In this document: in pieces, positions 51,445 through 63,100 of the stretch
Numbering within the stretch: position 1 is the stretch's first letter
How the letters are laid out: each line of letters starts with the position of its first letter
Source: Eleginops maclovinus
Taxonomy: Eukaryota; Chordata; Actinopteri; Perciformes; Eleginopidae
Direction of reading: 5' to 3'
DNA: 64,000 nucleotides
NCBI RefSeq assembly: GCF_036324505.1
Contig: NC_086368.1
Location: 10,729,421-10,793,420, forward strand
Made by a program: the position numbers and the translations under genes
Notes under the pieces: model-generated
Told to the model about the DNA's origin: nothing
Seen by the model: the letters and a program-made list of their open reading frames with translations, nothing else
Databases searched by the model: none

Positions 51445-54400
51445 ATGAGGGCTCAGATCCAAAAAGTTCCTCAGATTGTTGAGTTTCTGAAAAAGAAGTC
51501 TGTGGGACTGCAGCACTTCAAACCCACATCCTCAGTGTGTGTGCTGGAGGAGAAGGATGCTGTGGAGGCTGTGCGCTGCCCTCACGCTGCCTCCAGGGCG
51601 CACAGCCTGGACGCAATCCCGGGACCCACTAAGTGGCCGCTCGTCGGCAGCATGTTTGAACTTCACCGGAAAGGAGGTCTTAACAGGCAACACGAGGCTC
51701 TGGTACAGTAAAATTAACAACTTTACGTCATATGTGTTCAGCAGTTGCGGAATAAAATGTTTTTGAAAAGCCATTTCGACTCATTTAATTTCTGTTTTAG
51801 GTTGATTATCATAAGCAATTTGGGAAGATCTTCCGGATGAAGCTGGCCTTTTTTGATTCGGTGAACATCGGCTCACCTTGCTTGCTGGAGTCGCTTTACA
51901 GGAAGGAGGGCAAGTACCCGCAGAGACTGGAGATCAAACCCTGGACAGCATACAGAGACCTGAGAGACGAGGCGTACGGACTGCTCATTCTGTAAGTACA
52001 CGTTCCATTGCTTGTTGACTCGTATAGAAATGTGTCCGTGATTTGTCGGATTAAAGTGCAGCAAAGGTTTGAAAGATGTTTGTGTTTGCAGAGAGGGGAA
52101 AGACTGGCAGAGGGTGAGGAGCGTTTTCCAGCAGAAACTCATGAAACCGACAGAGGTGGTGAAGCTTGACCGCAAAATAAATGAGGTAAGATGCTTCAAA
52201 TACCGTAATGTGTGTTTTATATGTGCTTATATGATCGATGACTGACGGCTTGTGTCTGTAAATGCAGGTGTTGATGGACTTCATGGGGAGAATTGGACAA
52301 ATAAACGTCAGTGGAAGGATTAAAGACCTTTACTTCGAGCTAAACAAATGGTCTTTTGAGAGTAAGTTATACTTTTTCTCTCAATGTTTTTTATCATCAA
52401 TTATTTGGTGCTGATCATTGTCTCTATTTCATTTTTAGTGTATACAATTTGCAAAAAAAAATAAAAATGGTTTAAAGTCCAAAAATGTTAAGTTCCCTTT
52501 CATATAAGAAAACGAAAAGAATCTGGAACATGATTGAAAATAATGAATGTATAAAAAATGTTTATTAGCTTCACAGGTCTTAATTTTGTTTGCCTATAGC
52601 ATAAGAATGCATGCTAAAATAACAGTTTTATAAACAAGCCATGCTATTTTCATTACCTCTATCTTTGAAAAACAAATAGGTTGTATGTAGTTTGAATTAT
52701 TTAATTGAAAACTGTTTCTGATTCTATATAAATCCAGCTCAGGCTCTAAATCTAACCCTTTTTTAAAAACTTTTCTTCATCGTTCAGCAATCTGCCTCGT
52801 CCTCTACGACAACAGATTTGGTCTCCTGCAGAAGGAAGTCAACGAGGAGGCCATGAACTTCATCACCGCCGTGAAAACAGTGAGTTCTCCTGTTGTTTGT
52901 TCCTGCAGTGTGTGCTGTAGGAGAGGACACCTCTGATACTCTGAGAGGTGTAGAAACATTGCAGTTCATCAGGTTCACCTCACACACAGGTCAGCCAGTT
53001 TCTGACTGTATTTACTGGGATTTATTTGCCTTGGCAAGTCAATATCAGGTGATGATACTGCAGGCACAGAGGTCTCACAGGGCAAAGAAAAAACAACCAT
53101 GATTAAGATTGCATCCAAGTTTTCTGAGTGTGAGTGGATGATGATTTGATTTAACACCTCTTTGTGTTTCTCTGTAGATGATGAGCACGTTTGGCATGAT
53201 GATGGTCACACCGGTGAAGCTCCACAAGAGCCTCAACACCAAAAGATGGCAGGTCCACACGGAAGCATGGGACCGCATCTTTAGCACAGGTACGCACAGT
53301 GGTGAAGAAAGAATTCAGATCCTTTAATGAGTTAAAAGTAATAATTCTACATTGTAAAAATACTATATAGCAAGTAAAAGTCCTGCAATTGTTGTACCTT
53401 TGTCAAAGTAAATTCAGTAAGGGAAAAGTCTTAAAATAAAAGTAGTCCCTTGTAAAAAAAAAAATGTAAATGAAAAAAAACCAAATCTTTCCATTTGGGA
53501 GGCTGCAACTATAAAAACGTTTTCACCAAAAATCGAAATGATCAATCCTCAACCCTCTTATTATTTCAGATTGACTAATATACAGTATTGGATAGCATAA
53601 TCTGCCTAATGAAAACATATATATTTTACAAGTTCTTCATACGTTTTGTGTGTAAAAAACGTAGCTTGTAAAGTAACTAGTAATTCAAGATGTTACATAA
53701 CTGTAGTGCATTCAAAAATAAAACATTTTCTTTTGAGATATAGTGTAGTAGAAGTATAAAGCTGCATATAAAGAAAATGCTGAAGTAAAGTCCTAATTCC
53801 TCAAATTTTTTTACTTAACTTGATATACAGTACTTAGTCACCACTACTTGGTACACACACATGAATACTACACTATACAATCATAAAAACAGTCTGATTT
53901 CTAAAATGTGTAGTTCAGTCTGATTTCAGCACTCTGTGACACATAAAACAGTTTGATCTTGTTTCCCGTCAGAAGATAGATAGAGGATCAGAGGGAGGGC
54001 CTCACTGTTTATGTGCACTTGGCACTCTTTGCAGCCACAGTCATAGTCAACCGCATGACCTAAGAGGACGAAACCTGCCAAATAATTGTAGCGCTGTTTA
54101 TTTTAATATTCATACTTCTCACACGCATAAAGACACGTTCCCGACATTTGGTGGCAAAACTACCCAGGAAAAAAAGAAATACTTCTAGGCTGCACGAGAT
54201 CAAGTGAGATCAATGTTTAAAATGAGTTTATAGTGTTTTAGAAACAGCAAAGTATCAGTCAGACTTTAAGTAAATTTGTTTTTTTATCATATGATTTTTA
54301 AATGATGCCCAGTATTAAGAATCTCATGGTCAGGAATCACATTCTTAATCCTACTGCAATAATGTACCTCTGTTCACACCGTACATATGATTTTGTACAT

Positions 54401-57400
54401 ATGTTTCAAATCATATGGAAGTAACCAAACATCAGACCTATAGTTCTAAAATCGGACATTTGATTTCACACTTCACAGATTGTGACATGCTCACATAGCG
54501 TGTAATGCATGAAACATGAAGTGGACAGATATATATACAATAATAAATACATATGTTGACATAACTTTATCCCGATTGTAAAAATTGCACCCAAGGTTGG
54601 TCATGTCACGACAATTATATTAGATGATCTCTGAAATAGGGTTAAAACGTCCCTTTAGATCTTAAAAATTCTCTTTTTGTTCCACCAACCACAAAAAATG
54701 AAGATATAGCAAGTCCTCGGGTTTGAAAAGCTGGACCTACTAAATATGAATTATATAACTATGATAAATTACCTTTTTTCATTTCCTATAACATCTAAAT
54801 TGTTGCAGATTAATATTCTGTCAATCAGACTAACAATGAATCAGTCACTATTTCAGCTCTAGTTCTTAGCTATACAAGTATTATGGTCATCACACCCATC
54901 ACCATGGGACAAATGCAAGATTGAGTTAAATGAAAAAGAGTTTGATTACATCGTTTGCTGCTTTCTGTATCCTCAGCAAAAGTCTACATAGACAGGAGGC
55001 TGAAGAACAATGCTGCCAGAGCTCCTGATGACTTGATCGGTGACATCTTACACCAAAGTAACCTCTCTAAGAAGGAGCTGTACGCAGCCATCACAGAGCT
55101 GCAGATCGGAGGAGTCGAGACGGTGAGCAACAAAGACACATATTTAACTTTAGGAATAGTTTTGTAAAATACGCTTTGAATCATATTTTTCTGAGTTAGA
55201 TGATAAGTTTCGATATCAGAGACAAGAGAGGTATCAATCTCCTTTTTCTCACTCTCGTCCAGAAAGACAAATAACATAATTCTCCTACTGTCAAAATATC
55301 TCTGCCTATTCCAGCTTTTGGTTTATTACACCTTATACTCTTGAGGAGCCTTTGAGGAACTCCAAACATTCCTCAGCTCCCTTCGGGACCCCCCTGAGGA
55401 ATGCACTAGAGTAGCTGCCTCACTTAGTGACATCTCTTCTCTGCTTCCCTCTTCCCCTGTTTATGTTTCTTAGACTGCCAACAGTATGCTGTGGGTTATT
55501 TTCAACCTGTCACGTAACCCAGGCGCCCAGAGAAAGTTGTTGGAGGAGATCAGAGAGGTGGTGGCTCCCGACCAAGACCCTTGTGGCGAGCACATCAAGA
55601 ACATGCCCTACCTAAAGGCCTGCCTCAAAGAGTCCATGAGGTACAGTAACAAGAGGATCATGTTTGGGGACATAAAGCAGGGACATAAAGCTCCTGCTGA
55701 TGCCACCGCTACATTATGGGAAATAAAAGCAGGCCATAGACTGCAGTGACTTTCAAAAGCAGTCCAAGTAGCGTCAGAGGCCTATTTTCCACAAACAATA
55801 CAGTTATTACAGTCATTTTTTGAGCTGCAATAAGCAATAGGAATATATACAGATATTTATGATAACCTTGATTTAAAAAAAATATTGATTTATCTTTAAT
55901 AATAAACATAGGATAATATCATGTGAATAATCCTTGCGTAGTTATAACAGGCTTTCTTTCCAACGCCCTATACTACCTCCCCAAATAAAGATACAAAATG
56001 CACATTAAATAAAGTTTATGAGGAATTTGACTGATACTGTTATTCATTTAAAATTTGATATGGATATTTTGATAATACAGTTATAATATAAGAAAATTGT
56101 GCAATATAAAACTGATATTGTGCCAGGCCTAATGGGAAATATTATGATGGAGATCTTGATAAAAAATGTTTGAAGTTTTTGAAATTGTGATATGATATGA
56201 CAGACACACAAGCAATGCAGCACAGTTCACTTAAGCAATGCAGCACAGTTCACTTAAGCAATGCAGCACAGTTAAAACACACAACTATAGAAGATCATAA
56301 GAGATATAACATTCCATACATACCAAGGTGAAAGAGCTCAAGTTAAAAATAGTTGGAGCTGCATGTCACGTGACATAATATCCATAGATAAATCAGGTCC
56401 AATCAGACACGCTGGCTGCATCACGGTTTCCCTCAGTACCACAGAGATTAAAGGCAAAACCCTCACACATGACTGCCTCAAAAACATGAAATACAGAGGG
56501 CATGACCAGCATCAAGCAGGCATCCCAGCCTAAACCGTGTGTCACGTTCAAATTACTTCCTAACCCCTTCATAAGCCCCACTTCTTCTCATGCAGTCACA
56601 AGTTGCCTAACATGTTATTTAAGGCTAATGCCATAACCACATCACACAGGGAATGTATATGATCCCTGACTACGGATTAAATCTCACCACATCCTGCACT
56701 GTGAAAAACATTGAGAGAAGTTTAGCTCCTGTTAAACAGCTTAGATATGTGTGACAGTGTCCTGTTACACCATAGTGTCACTGAGGCTGTATTCTCAAGC
56801 ACATTTTTTTCTCTTCCAGGTTATCACCGTCAGTCCCGTTCACCAGCAGGACTATGGACAAAGACACTGTGTTGGGAGATTATGCCATTCCCAAAGGGGT
56901 AAATGGCTTAGTTCTTGTTAACATACACCTGACATGAGCAGTTTACTTTCTTGTATTAATTTACATTTGACTGAATTAAGTGTATTACAAAAAACTCTGC
57001 TTGTGTACTGTACAAAGTCTACATGGAGAATATGTAACTTAACAAACTGCACGGCATATGTACAGTCACTCCGTATTTATTGTACTTGTTTTTAATCTTC
57101 TTTCCTATCCATTTTATTTATCTTTAATTGATTTAGTTAAAATGTTCTTTACCCTTGCTGTAACATTGTACATTTCTGGTTTAGCAAGCCTATAAATCTA
57201 TAAATTACTGATATTTTGAATTTGTTACAGACAATCGTTATGATAAACAGCCATGCAATGGGCTCAAACGAGGAATACTTTGAGGAAGGGAAGCAGTTCA
57301 AACCTGAGCGCTGGCTACGGGAGAACAACAACATCAACCCCTTCGCCCACGTCCCCTTCGGCATCGGAAAGAGGATGTGCATCGGCAGACGGCTTGCAGA

Positions 57401-57664
57401 GCTGCAGCTACAGCTGGCGATGTGCTGGGTATGATAAACTTCAATTTAGGCCAGAATTTGTTTCGCTGCATACTGATTGTTTTTATTTTTATATCCATTT
57501 CTGTGGAAGTTTTCATCTACTAATCAAATCAAACTCTTGTCTCTTTGTTACAGTTGGTCAGAGAATATAAGATTGTTGCAACAGATAATGAGCCGCTCAA
57601 CGTGATCCACTCAGGAGTTTTGGTTCCCGAAAGAGAACTTCCTGTTGCCTTCATCAAGAGATAA
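51445..57664 (+). CDS. cyp24a1: 1,25-dihydroxyvitamin D3 24-hydroxylase, mitochondrial cytochrome P450
   Basis: Exons: 51445-51702, 51801-51991, 52092-52185, 52268-52361, 52788-52879, 53178-53289, 54977-55122, 55474-55640, 56820-56898, 57231-57428, 57554-57664. All phases join to 513 residues, about the mammalian length. The enzyme inactivates 1,25(OH)2D3 and 25(OH)D3 by C24 oxidation in the mitochondrial matrix with adrenodoxin. The N-terminus is basic and lacks acids for ~30 residues, a presequence. Visible motifs: [20 protein letters not shown] (~58-77), [11 protein letters not shown]-helix [15 protein letters not shown] (~319-333), KESMR (ExxR, E382-R385), PERW (436-439), and heme loop [10 protein letters not shown] with Cys461. 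No stops or frameshifts. The ATG is followed closely by [13 protein letters not shown]3 element and TATA box lie upstream. Confidence 0.97.
53297..53849. mobile_element. CAGTGGTGAAG MITE in cyp24a1 intron 6
   Basis: It begins CAGTGGTGAAGAAAGAATTC seven bases inside the intron. It has the AAGTAAAAGTCCTGC and TGTAGTGCATTCAAAAATAA interior of the AAGTACT family and ends near CTTAGTCACCACTA. Flanking GGTACGCA (53289-53296) and GGTACACA (53850-53857) may be an 8-bp target duplication with one mismatch, offset by about three bases from the expected terminus. Confidence 0.7.
56212..56273. repeat. 24-bp tandem repeat in cyp24a1 intron 8
   Basis: Two and a half units of AGCAATGCAGCACAGTTCAC + TTAA. 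The first two copies are identical. Confidence 0.9.
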
Positions 57665-57721
57665 TGTGAGTCGATCTCTCTACTTGGATCTCCATTTGTT
57701 TAAACCAGTTGTTTGACATTT

Positions 57722-57838
57722 TAGTCAATATGCTGATTTAGAGTTTGATGAGAAGATTGATACCACTCTTTTAACTGTCTAGTAAACATGAAGCTACAGC
57801 CAGTTAGACTAGCTTAGCACAAAGTCTGGGAGCGTATA
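57722..57838. repeat. Teleost repeat in the 3' UTR intron
   Basis: GATTGATACCACTC, AACATGAAGCTACAGCCAG and GACTAGCTTAGCACAAAGTC are hallmarks of a widespread fish interspersed repeat. A diverged piece may also lie at about 55190-55265 in intron 7. Confidence 0.6.
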
Positions 57839-58535
57839 TAGGAGAAGTTTGCCCTCATGACCAAATCTGATCATGATCTTTTTTTAACCTCCTTAGTTTT
57901 GTGACCCTCACCTTAGGTGATTGAAGAATTGATTGCTACCTAAACCGAAGGGGACTGAAGGAAACCTTTTTTCATTTGAAACCTCCGTTTGTCAAATACA
58001 GCACCTCTTACACTCAAAAATGAAAAGACACGAGATCTCTTTCTTTGAATCTGTATTAAAATCAGATTTGTGCATTTGAATGAAATCCCAAAGGGAGTTT
58101 CTCCCTCACACACTGGGGCATTCACACATCATTAAATATGTCCTCTCTCCCTCTGCCCTCAGGCTCCATATTCAACTCTTGTGGATGTAGTGAGAGGAAG
58201 ATGATACCTCTGTTGCCATGGCACTGATGATCCAGTGACTCCCTGTATTGCTGGACTGTAAATAGAAACATAAGAAACAAAAATGATTATACATGTTATC
58301 ATGCCATACATACCTCAAACTTATTTAAAACAATTACTTATTACTGATGATGACTGACCAAAATACCAGTTTTGTGCAAATTAAATATTGTACCAAGCAG
58401 CTGTGTATGTAAATGTATAATTATTATTTTTCCTTGTTTAATAACTTATATCTTATATCGCCTATTTACATTTAAATATATATAGGTCTTTTTTTTTCAT
58501 TGTGTATATAACGTACCTTTATGATATTGTTATAT

Positions 58536-58614
<79 letters not shown>
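58536..58614. repeat. (AT)n microsatellite in the 3' UTR
   Basis: About 38 near-perfect AT units interrupted by one G, within the presumed cyp24a1 3' UTR, capable of forming a long AU hairpin. Confidence 0.95.
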
Positions 58615-58615
<1 letters not shown>

Positions 58616-58668
58616 AATGTAATATATGTGTAATATTGTTTTATGTAGAGACATATTTTGTTCACTGA

Positions 58669-58674
58669 AATAAA
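58669..58674 (+). terminator. cyp24a1: PolyA signal of cyp24a1
   Basis: AATAAA in TTCACTGAAATAAAATACAC, the first canonical signal after the coding region. Another AATAAA lies near 59546. Confidence 0.6.
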
Positions 58675-58690
58675 ATACACTCATAAATGT

Positions 58691-60883
58691 ATATTTTGGT
58701 GCATTGCCAATACTTGGTATTATGGGTGATTAGACTTTTTACAGCTTGAGTACAGAGCTAAATAAACAGTTAAAAAGCTTAGTATTCCTGCCCAGGTCTG
58801 TTTTCTCTATCAAACAAGCTCTGTTTTTTTTCAATCTGATGCTGGATTAAACTAAGGATAACTATAGCTAATCTGTACTTTTTCAAGTCAAATAAATCTA
58901 AATATTTTCAGATCAAAAAGTTTGATTAAATGCTTTCAAATGATGTGAAACGGTCACTTGTGTTTAGCATAATGTCTTTCTGTGTAGCTTGTGACTCTTA
59001 AAATGAAGAATTGTCTGCTGGTGACCAAGTTCTGGCCTCAAGAGCTTTTTCTCTTCAGAAAGATTTTTTCAGGCATGAAAAGTTAAAGTGTGCAGGATTT
59101 GACATACAATTGTCTTTCTTATATATTTTTTTGACACTAATAAAAGGTTTTCATTATATATTTTTAAATGTAATCATAAACTTATTGAAACCGGGATTTT
59201 TGAAAAGAAGTGATGAGATTTCTAACATGTTGTGTTGCCATTAACCTCTGGAATTCAACATTATAAAAAAAACAATGGTTGTAATGAAAGTACATGTAAA
59301 AAATGTAATATGATACAAAAATATATATTAGAGGCTCCAGCTCTGTTGAATGTCTGTTATGTCGTAATTAAATAGATTAAAAATCCAAATATATTTTTAA
59401 AATGAATGCAGGCAGAAATGACAGAAAGAGTGTAAACAAAATATTAATGTACAATAAAAATAAAACATTTGGAAAAAGGAAGTGTCCATAAGTTATATTC
59501 TCATCTTATCAATATTTTTGAAGGACTGTTTAAACACAGACTTTTAAATAAAGTTTGATTTTGAATGAAGCAACACATCTGCCAATTCCTTAAAGAATAC
59601 CAGGCAACCATTTCTCTAGCTAATATACTTGATAGTGTTTATTAATTCATTTCTTTTTATTGGATGGACATGTTTAGTAAATCTTAAACTTAAAATCTAA
59701 TTCATTATGGTTCAATCTTGGAGATAAATAGATTATCAGGTTGTATATCCTCTGTACACATAAACTAGCCTCAGGCAACATAACTGAAATCTTTCCTGTC
59801 AAAAGAAACAGGCTGCCTGTAAAAAAGCCTATAATAAAAGGGTCGCATTAGTGCAGATCCTCCCCCTGTCTCGATGTTTCCTTGCAGAAGTTACCTCCAA
59901 CATGGCCGTGGTAAGTTGAAGTAAGGTGAGGCGGGGTGGGGGTAAATGAGGGGAGGAGAGGTAAGGTGATTAGTAGCGTGCTCACAACACAAAATGTGTT
60001 ACTGTTTCAAAAACATACCAAAAGTAAAAGTGCTTCTGTTCAAAACGTATTAAAAAATGTCCATTCCCTCTCAGTCACATATAAAGGTTGAGGGCCTGCA
60101 GAGGCACTCTCACTTGTAAATCACCATAGGACTAAAAATCAGAAAATTGTAATGGCTTTTATGACAGTATGTTTGTTTAATATATTTCAAAGAGCTAAAC
60201 TTTATTAAAATGTGTAATATGTTTATTTGCCTCTGTTCATGGATATGAGACACTAAAATGAAATAAAGAAGACTGTTAATAAATGTTGACATTCTTAACA
60301 AAACAAGGGTTTGGAGTTGGTGCTTCCTCACAATGGAAAACAAATGTTGAGTCTCAAATGACCTACACATCTATAGTTGAAAATCTATGCAAACACCAAT
60401 TTGTGTGCATTTGGTGTTTATTTCACCAGATGTATGATGTTATTATGGCCCTCTTCTGGTGATGGGACGTGCTGATATGGGATTATGTTTTTTTTTGTGT
60501 GTGTTTTTATTGCCTGTGGACAACTGTGTTTGACACAAATTCAATAAATAACTACCGACAGTGGTAATCACTAAACCTCAATTGCTCCGTGTCAGGTCAG
60601 CTACTTGCATAGTGTCTCGCTGTCTTTTTTCATTTAACAGTCATAGTTACATTGTTTCTAAGACATATTCAATATTTACCTAAACTATCCAATGGTGTTT
60701 AAATCAAATAATTGGTACAAGTAAACTTCAAGCGGCAATAACATTAAAATACATTTTATGCAGCAAGTGTGATGCATTTCAACTTCAACTGGGGTTTGAG
60801 GCAATATCTGCACTTTTCACACAATTCTACAGTCTATAGTGGAACTGAGTTTTGTGAGCAGCGCATGTACATCTAGATGCAGT
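58691..60883. other. Intergenic AT-rich DNA
   Basis: No coding region recognised. A small exon-like string (TTTCCTTGCAG, then CTCCAACATGGCCGTGGTAAGT) at 59877-59914 could be a short first exon but has no identifiable continuation. Confidence 0.45.
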
Positions 60884-60913
60884 ATGATCAGTTAAGTTGA
60901 CTTAACTGATCAT
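60884..60913. repeat. 30-bp palindrome
   Basis: ATGATCAGTTAAGT TG ACTTAACTGATCAT: two perfect 14-bp arms around a 2-base centre. Confidence 0.97.
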
Positions 60914-61179
60914 GCAGAGTGAGGATTAATCCACAACCCCTGGTTTTTAGGTAAACAGCCTTGATAGAGTAATCAATGTGTTAAATTTAACCAGTACTGT
61001 GAATAAAGCAACGTGAAGATGAATCCACTTTAGTGATTGTTTCAGTCAAAGTTTATGCAATTTTCAAAATTCAATACAAATACTAATAAGAACAAATCAC
61101 TACATTAAAGTGAATGCCTTTGTGTAATAAAGCTATTAAGAAGTGGCTTGGCTTATAAAAGTGAATTCAGGACACAAAC

Positions 61180-61310
61180 CCTGTGAAAGCACACTTATGA
61201 GAGGGAATTTTTAAAGAGGGATTTAAAAGGGGATAAGGAGCTCACAAGTCTGATTTCTTCAGGGAGGTTGTTTCAGAGAGTTAGAACAGAAAATGCCTGC
61301 ATGGTTCAAT
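61180..61310 (-). mobile_element. Old LINE C-terminal fragment
   Basis: Minus-strand reading of 61205-61300 gives FSVLTL, NNLPEEIRLVSSL and PFKSLFK, similar to the C-terminal end of L2/CR1-type LINE ORF2. Short and decayed. Confidence 0.45.
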
Positions 61311-61649
61311 AGTTTACTGCTAATGTACACAGACATTACTAATGACTACAAATGTTATGACATGTAGTAATGAATTTAGGAGCATAGCATTTTACTGTAT
61401 ATGGAATGAGAAGCAAAATAAAAAAAGGTGTCACAGGACTGGGTTTTTTTCTTCTTAACTGAAAAACATCTTATCATCTGACCAGTTATATACTTGTGAT
61501 TTCTAAGAAATAAGTAATAGGTACATGTGTTGCTATACTTTACCTTCTGATATAAGTCAGTTGCCTTGGAACTGGTTTATTTCCTCCAAGTGTTAGCACA
61601 ATCTGCACTGCAAAGCAAACAACACTGTCAGTTATTTATACATTTGACC

Positions 61650-61976
61650 AGCAGTGGCTCAGTCAGTAGGGGCTTGGACTGGGAATCGTAGGGTCGCCGG
61701 TTCAAGTCCCCGAACAGACTTGAAATATGGAAAGTGGACTGCTACTTGGAGAGGTCCCAGTTCACCTCCTAGGCCCTGCTGTGGTGCCCTTGAGCAAGGC
61801 ACCGGACACCTCCAATCCCCCCTCCCCATTGCTCCCGGGCGCTGCACGATAGCTGCCCACTGCTCCTAGTACTAGGATGGGTTAAATGCAGAGGACTAAT
61901 TTCACTGTGTGTGCTCTGCTGTGTGCATGTATGTGACTAATAAAGAGGGTTTCATCCTCCGATTCTATCTATCTAT
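61650..61976 (+). mobile_element. tRNA-derived SINE
   Basis: A Pol III A-box-like TGGCTCAGTCAGTAGG is at 61655-61670 and a B box GGTTCAAGTCC at 61699-61709, spaced as in a tRNA. Downstream sequence (TTGAGCAAGGCACCGGACAC, CACTGCTCC, GGGTTAAATGCAGAGGAC, TTTCACTGTGTGTGC) is typical of fish SINEs. It ends in a (TCTA)n tail at 61965-61976. The head has a weak cloverleaf, so it is not a functional tRNA gene. Confidence 0.88.
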
Positions 61977-62640
61977 CATGTAATCTACCCATATTATAAA
62001 CACAATAATGTTCATATTTATACTGTTAAGTTATCTTTTTATCTATCAATTATTGATGTATGTATATTGAATTATAATTAATGTAATCTTATATACAGTA
62101 TATAGCTATCTACAGTATATAGCTTAATATATGTTTAACAATATATTGTATCTCTCCTGCAGCACATAAACACACACTTATACAAACACATATTATCTTA
62201 TTATACTGAGCAACGGTCCTTTATCTGGCATAAAGGTATTATTGCATGATATTATGTAGGTGTCTATATCTAACAATACACTGAAAAAAGGCAGAACATA
62301 AACATAAACTGACCAATGTTAACTCGCGGCGTGATTGTCTTAGAGCCAGATGTTGCACAATGTCTGAGTCACAGCAGCCATAGAGTGAAGAGTCAGAGCT
62401 GAGAAATTAGCTTCAATACCACCACCTAGTGGACATATAATGCCTGCACTACATTTTGATTTCATTTAAAAACCATTGATTTGTTTTAACAGTTTATGTA
62501 TGTTCTTGTTGTGAAAGATAACCAATTATATATAACGCTAATTATGTGTTACTTACTAACGTATACTAGTGTGTGTTTACCCTCTTTTACATTTCATACT
62601 GTCACTCTACTTGACTCTCACAGGAGGAAATTAGGCGGAT
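61977..62640. other. AT-rich intergenic DNA
   Basis: No gene or repeat family recognised beyond short TATA-rich tracts and a duplicated ACAGTATATAGCT near 62095-62122. Confidence 0.45.
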
Positions 62641-62648
62641 ACACGCAC

Positions 62649-62727
<79 letters not shown>
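62641..62727. repeat. (CG/CA)n microsatellite
   Basis: Begins with alternating GCAC units (ACGCACGCACGC) and continues as about 30 CA units. Confidence 0.97.
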
Positions 62728-62730
<3 letters not shown>

Positions 62731-62970
62731 CTGCACCTTCTGTCTGCTTGTCACCATCAGCAGTGACAGGAAGTGTCTGTCGCCACTCATTTTTTGATGT
62801 CGCGGTGTTGAAGGTTTTATTTTAGCAGCTGCTTAATGTTTTAAACATATATCTTGTTTTATCGTATAAGTGTTGTTGTAAACATTTTGCTAATGCGTAC
62901 GGGCTAGTTTGAGTTATTTGGCGAGTTTGAAAGTTATTACAAAAGATAGTCGTTTCGAAAAAAGATTTAC

Positions 62971-63100
62971 ATGATGACTTCTGGGGGTTTGGGCTTCACC
63001 GATAGCCAGGGACAAGACATCAGCCAGGAGGACCTGGACTTCTCCGACCTGTTTCTTTATAATTCACCTGGGGAAGACTTTCTTGTCGGCAGTGCTAAAG
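62971..63100 (+). CDS. First coding exon of an unidentified gene (acidic N-terminus)
   Basis: The ATG at 62971 opens 43 codons plus one base ending at a donor AAAG|GTGTGT. The peptide contains DISQEDLDFSDLFLYNSPGE, an acidic-hydrophobic segment like a transactivation domain. D-E/D-L-D-F-S-x-L-F-x-Y resembles the start of NFATC2-type proteins, and NFATC2 lies in the same chromosomal neighbourhood as CYP24A1 in vertebrates, but this is a guess from one motif. No second exon is found before 64000. The 5' region has no TATA box. Confidence 0.5.

Larger units (their letters stand above)
58163..58690 (+). other. cyp24a1: Non-coding last exon (3' UTR) of cyp24a1
   Basis: Two bases after the TAA stop comes GTGAGT (57666), and CCCTCTGCCCTCAG ending at 58162 is a strong acceptor. 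The 3' UTR therefore appears to be split by a ~497-bp intron. The exon runs to a polyA signal at 58669-58674 (AATAAA), followed by a T/GT-rich stretch. It contains an (AT)n tract. Confidence 0.6.

Noticed and set aside
59877..59914. Possible tiny first exon (CTCCAACATGGCCGTGGTAAGT), tempting as pfdn4, a CYP24A1 neighbour in vertebrates
   Set aside because: No downstream prefoldin-like exon was found between here and 62.9 kb, and three codons cannot identify a gene.
61654..61869. A tRNA gene at the A/B boxes
   Set aside because: The boxes belong to a SINE head. The cloverleaf stems do not pair and a SINE body with a (TCTA)n tail follows.
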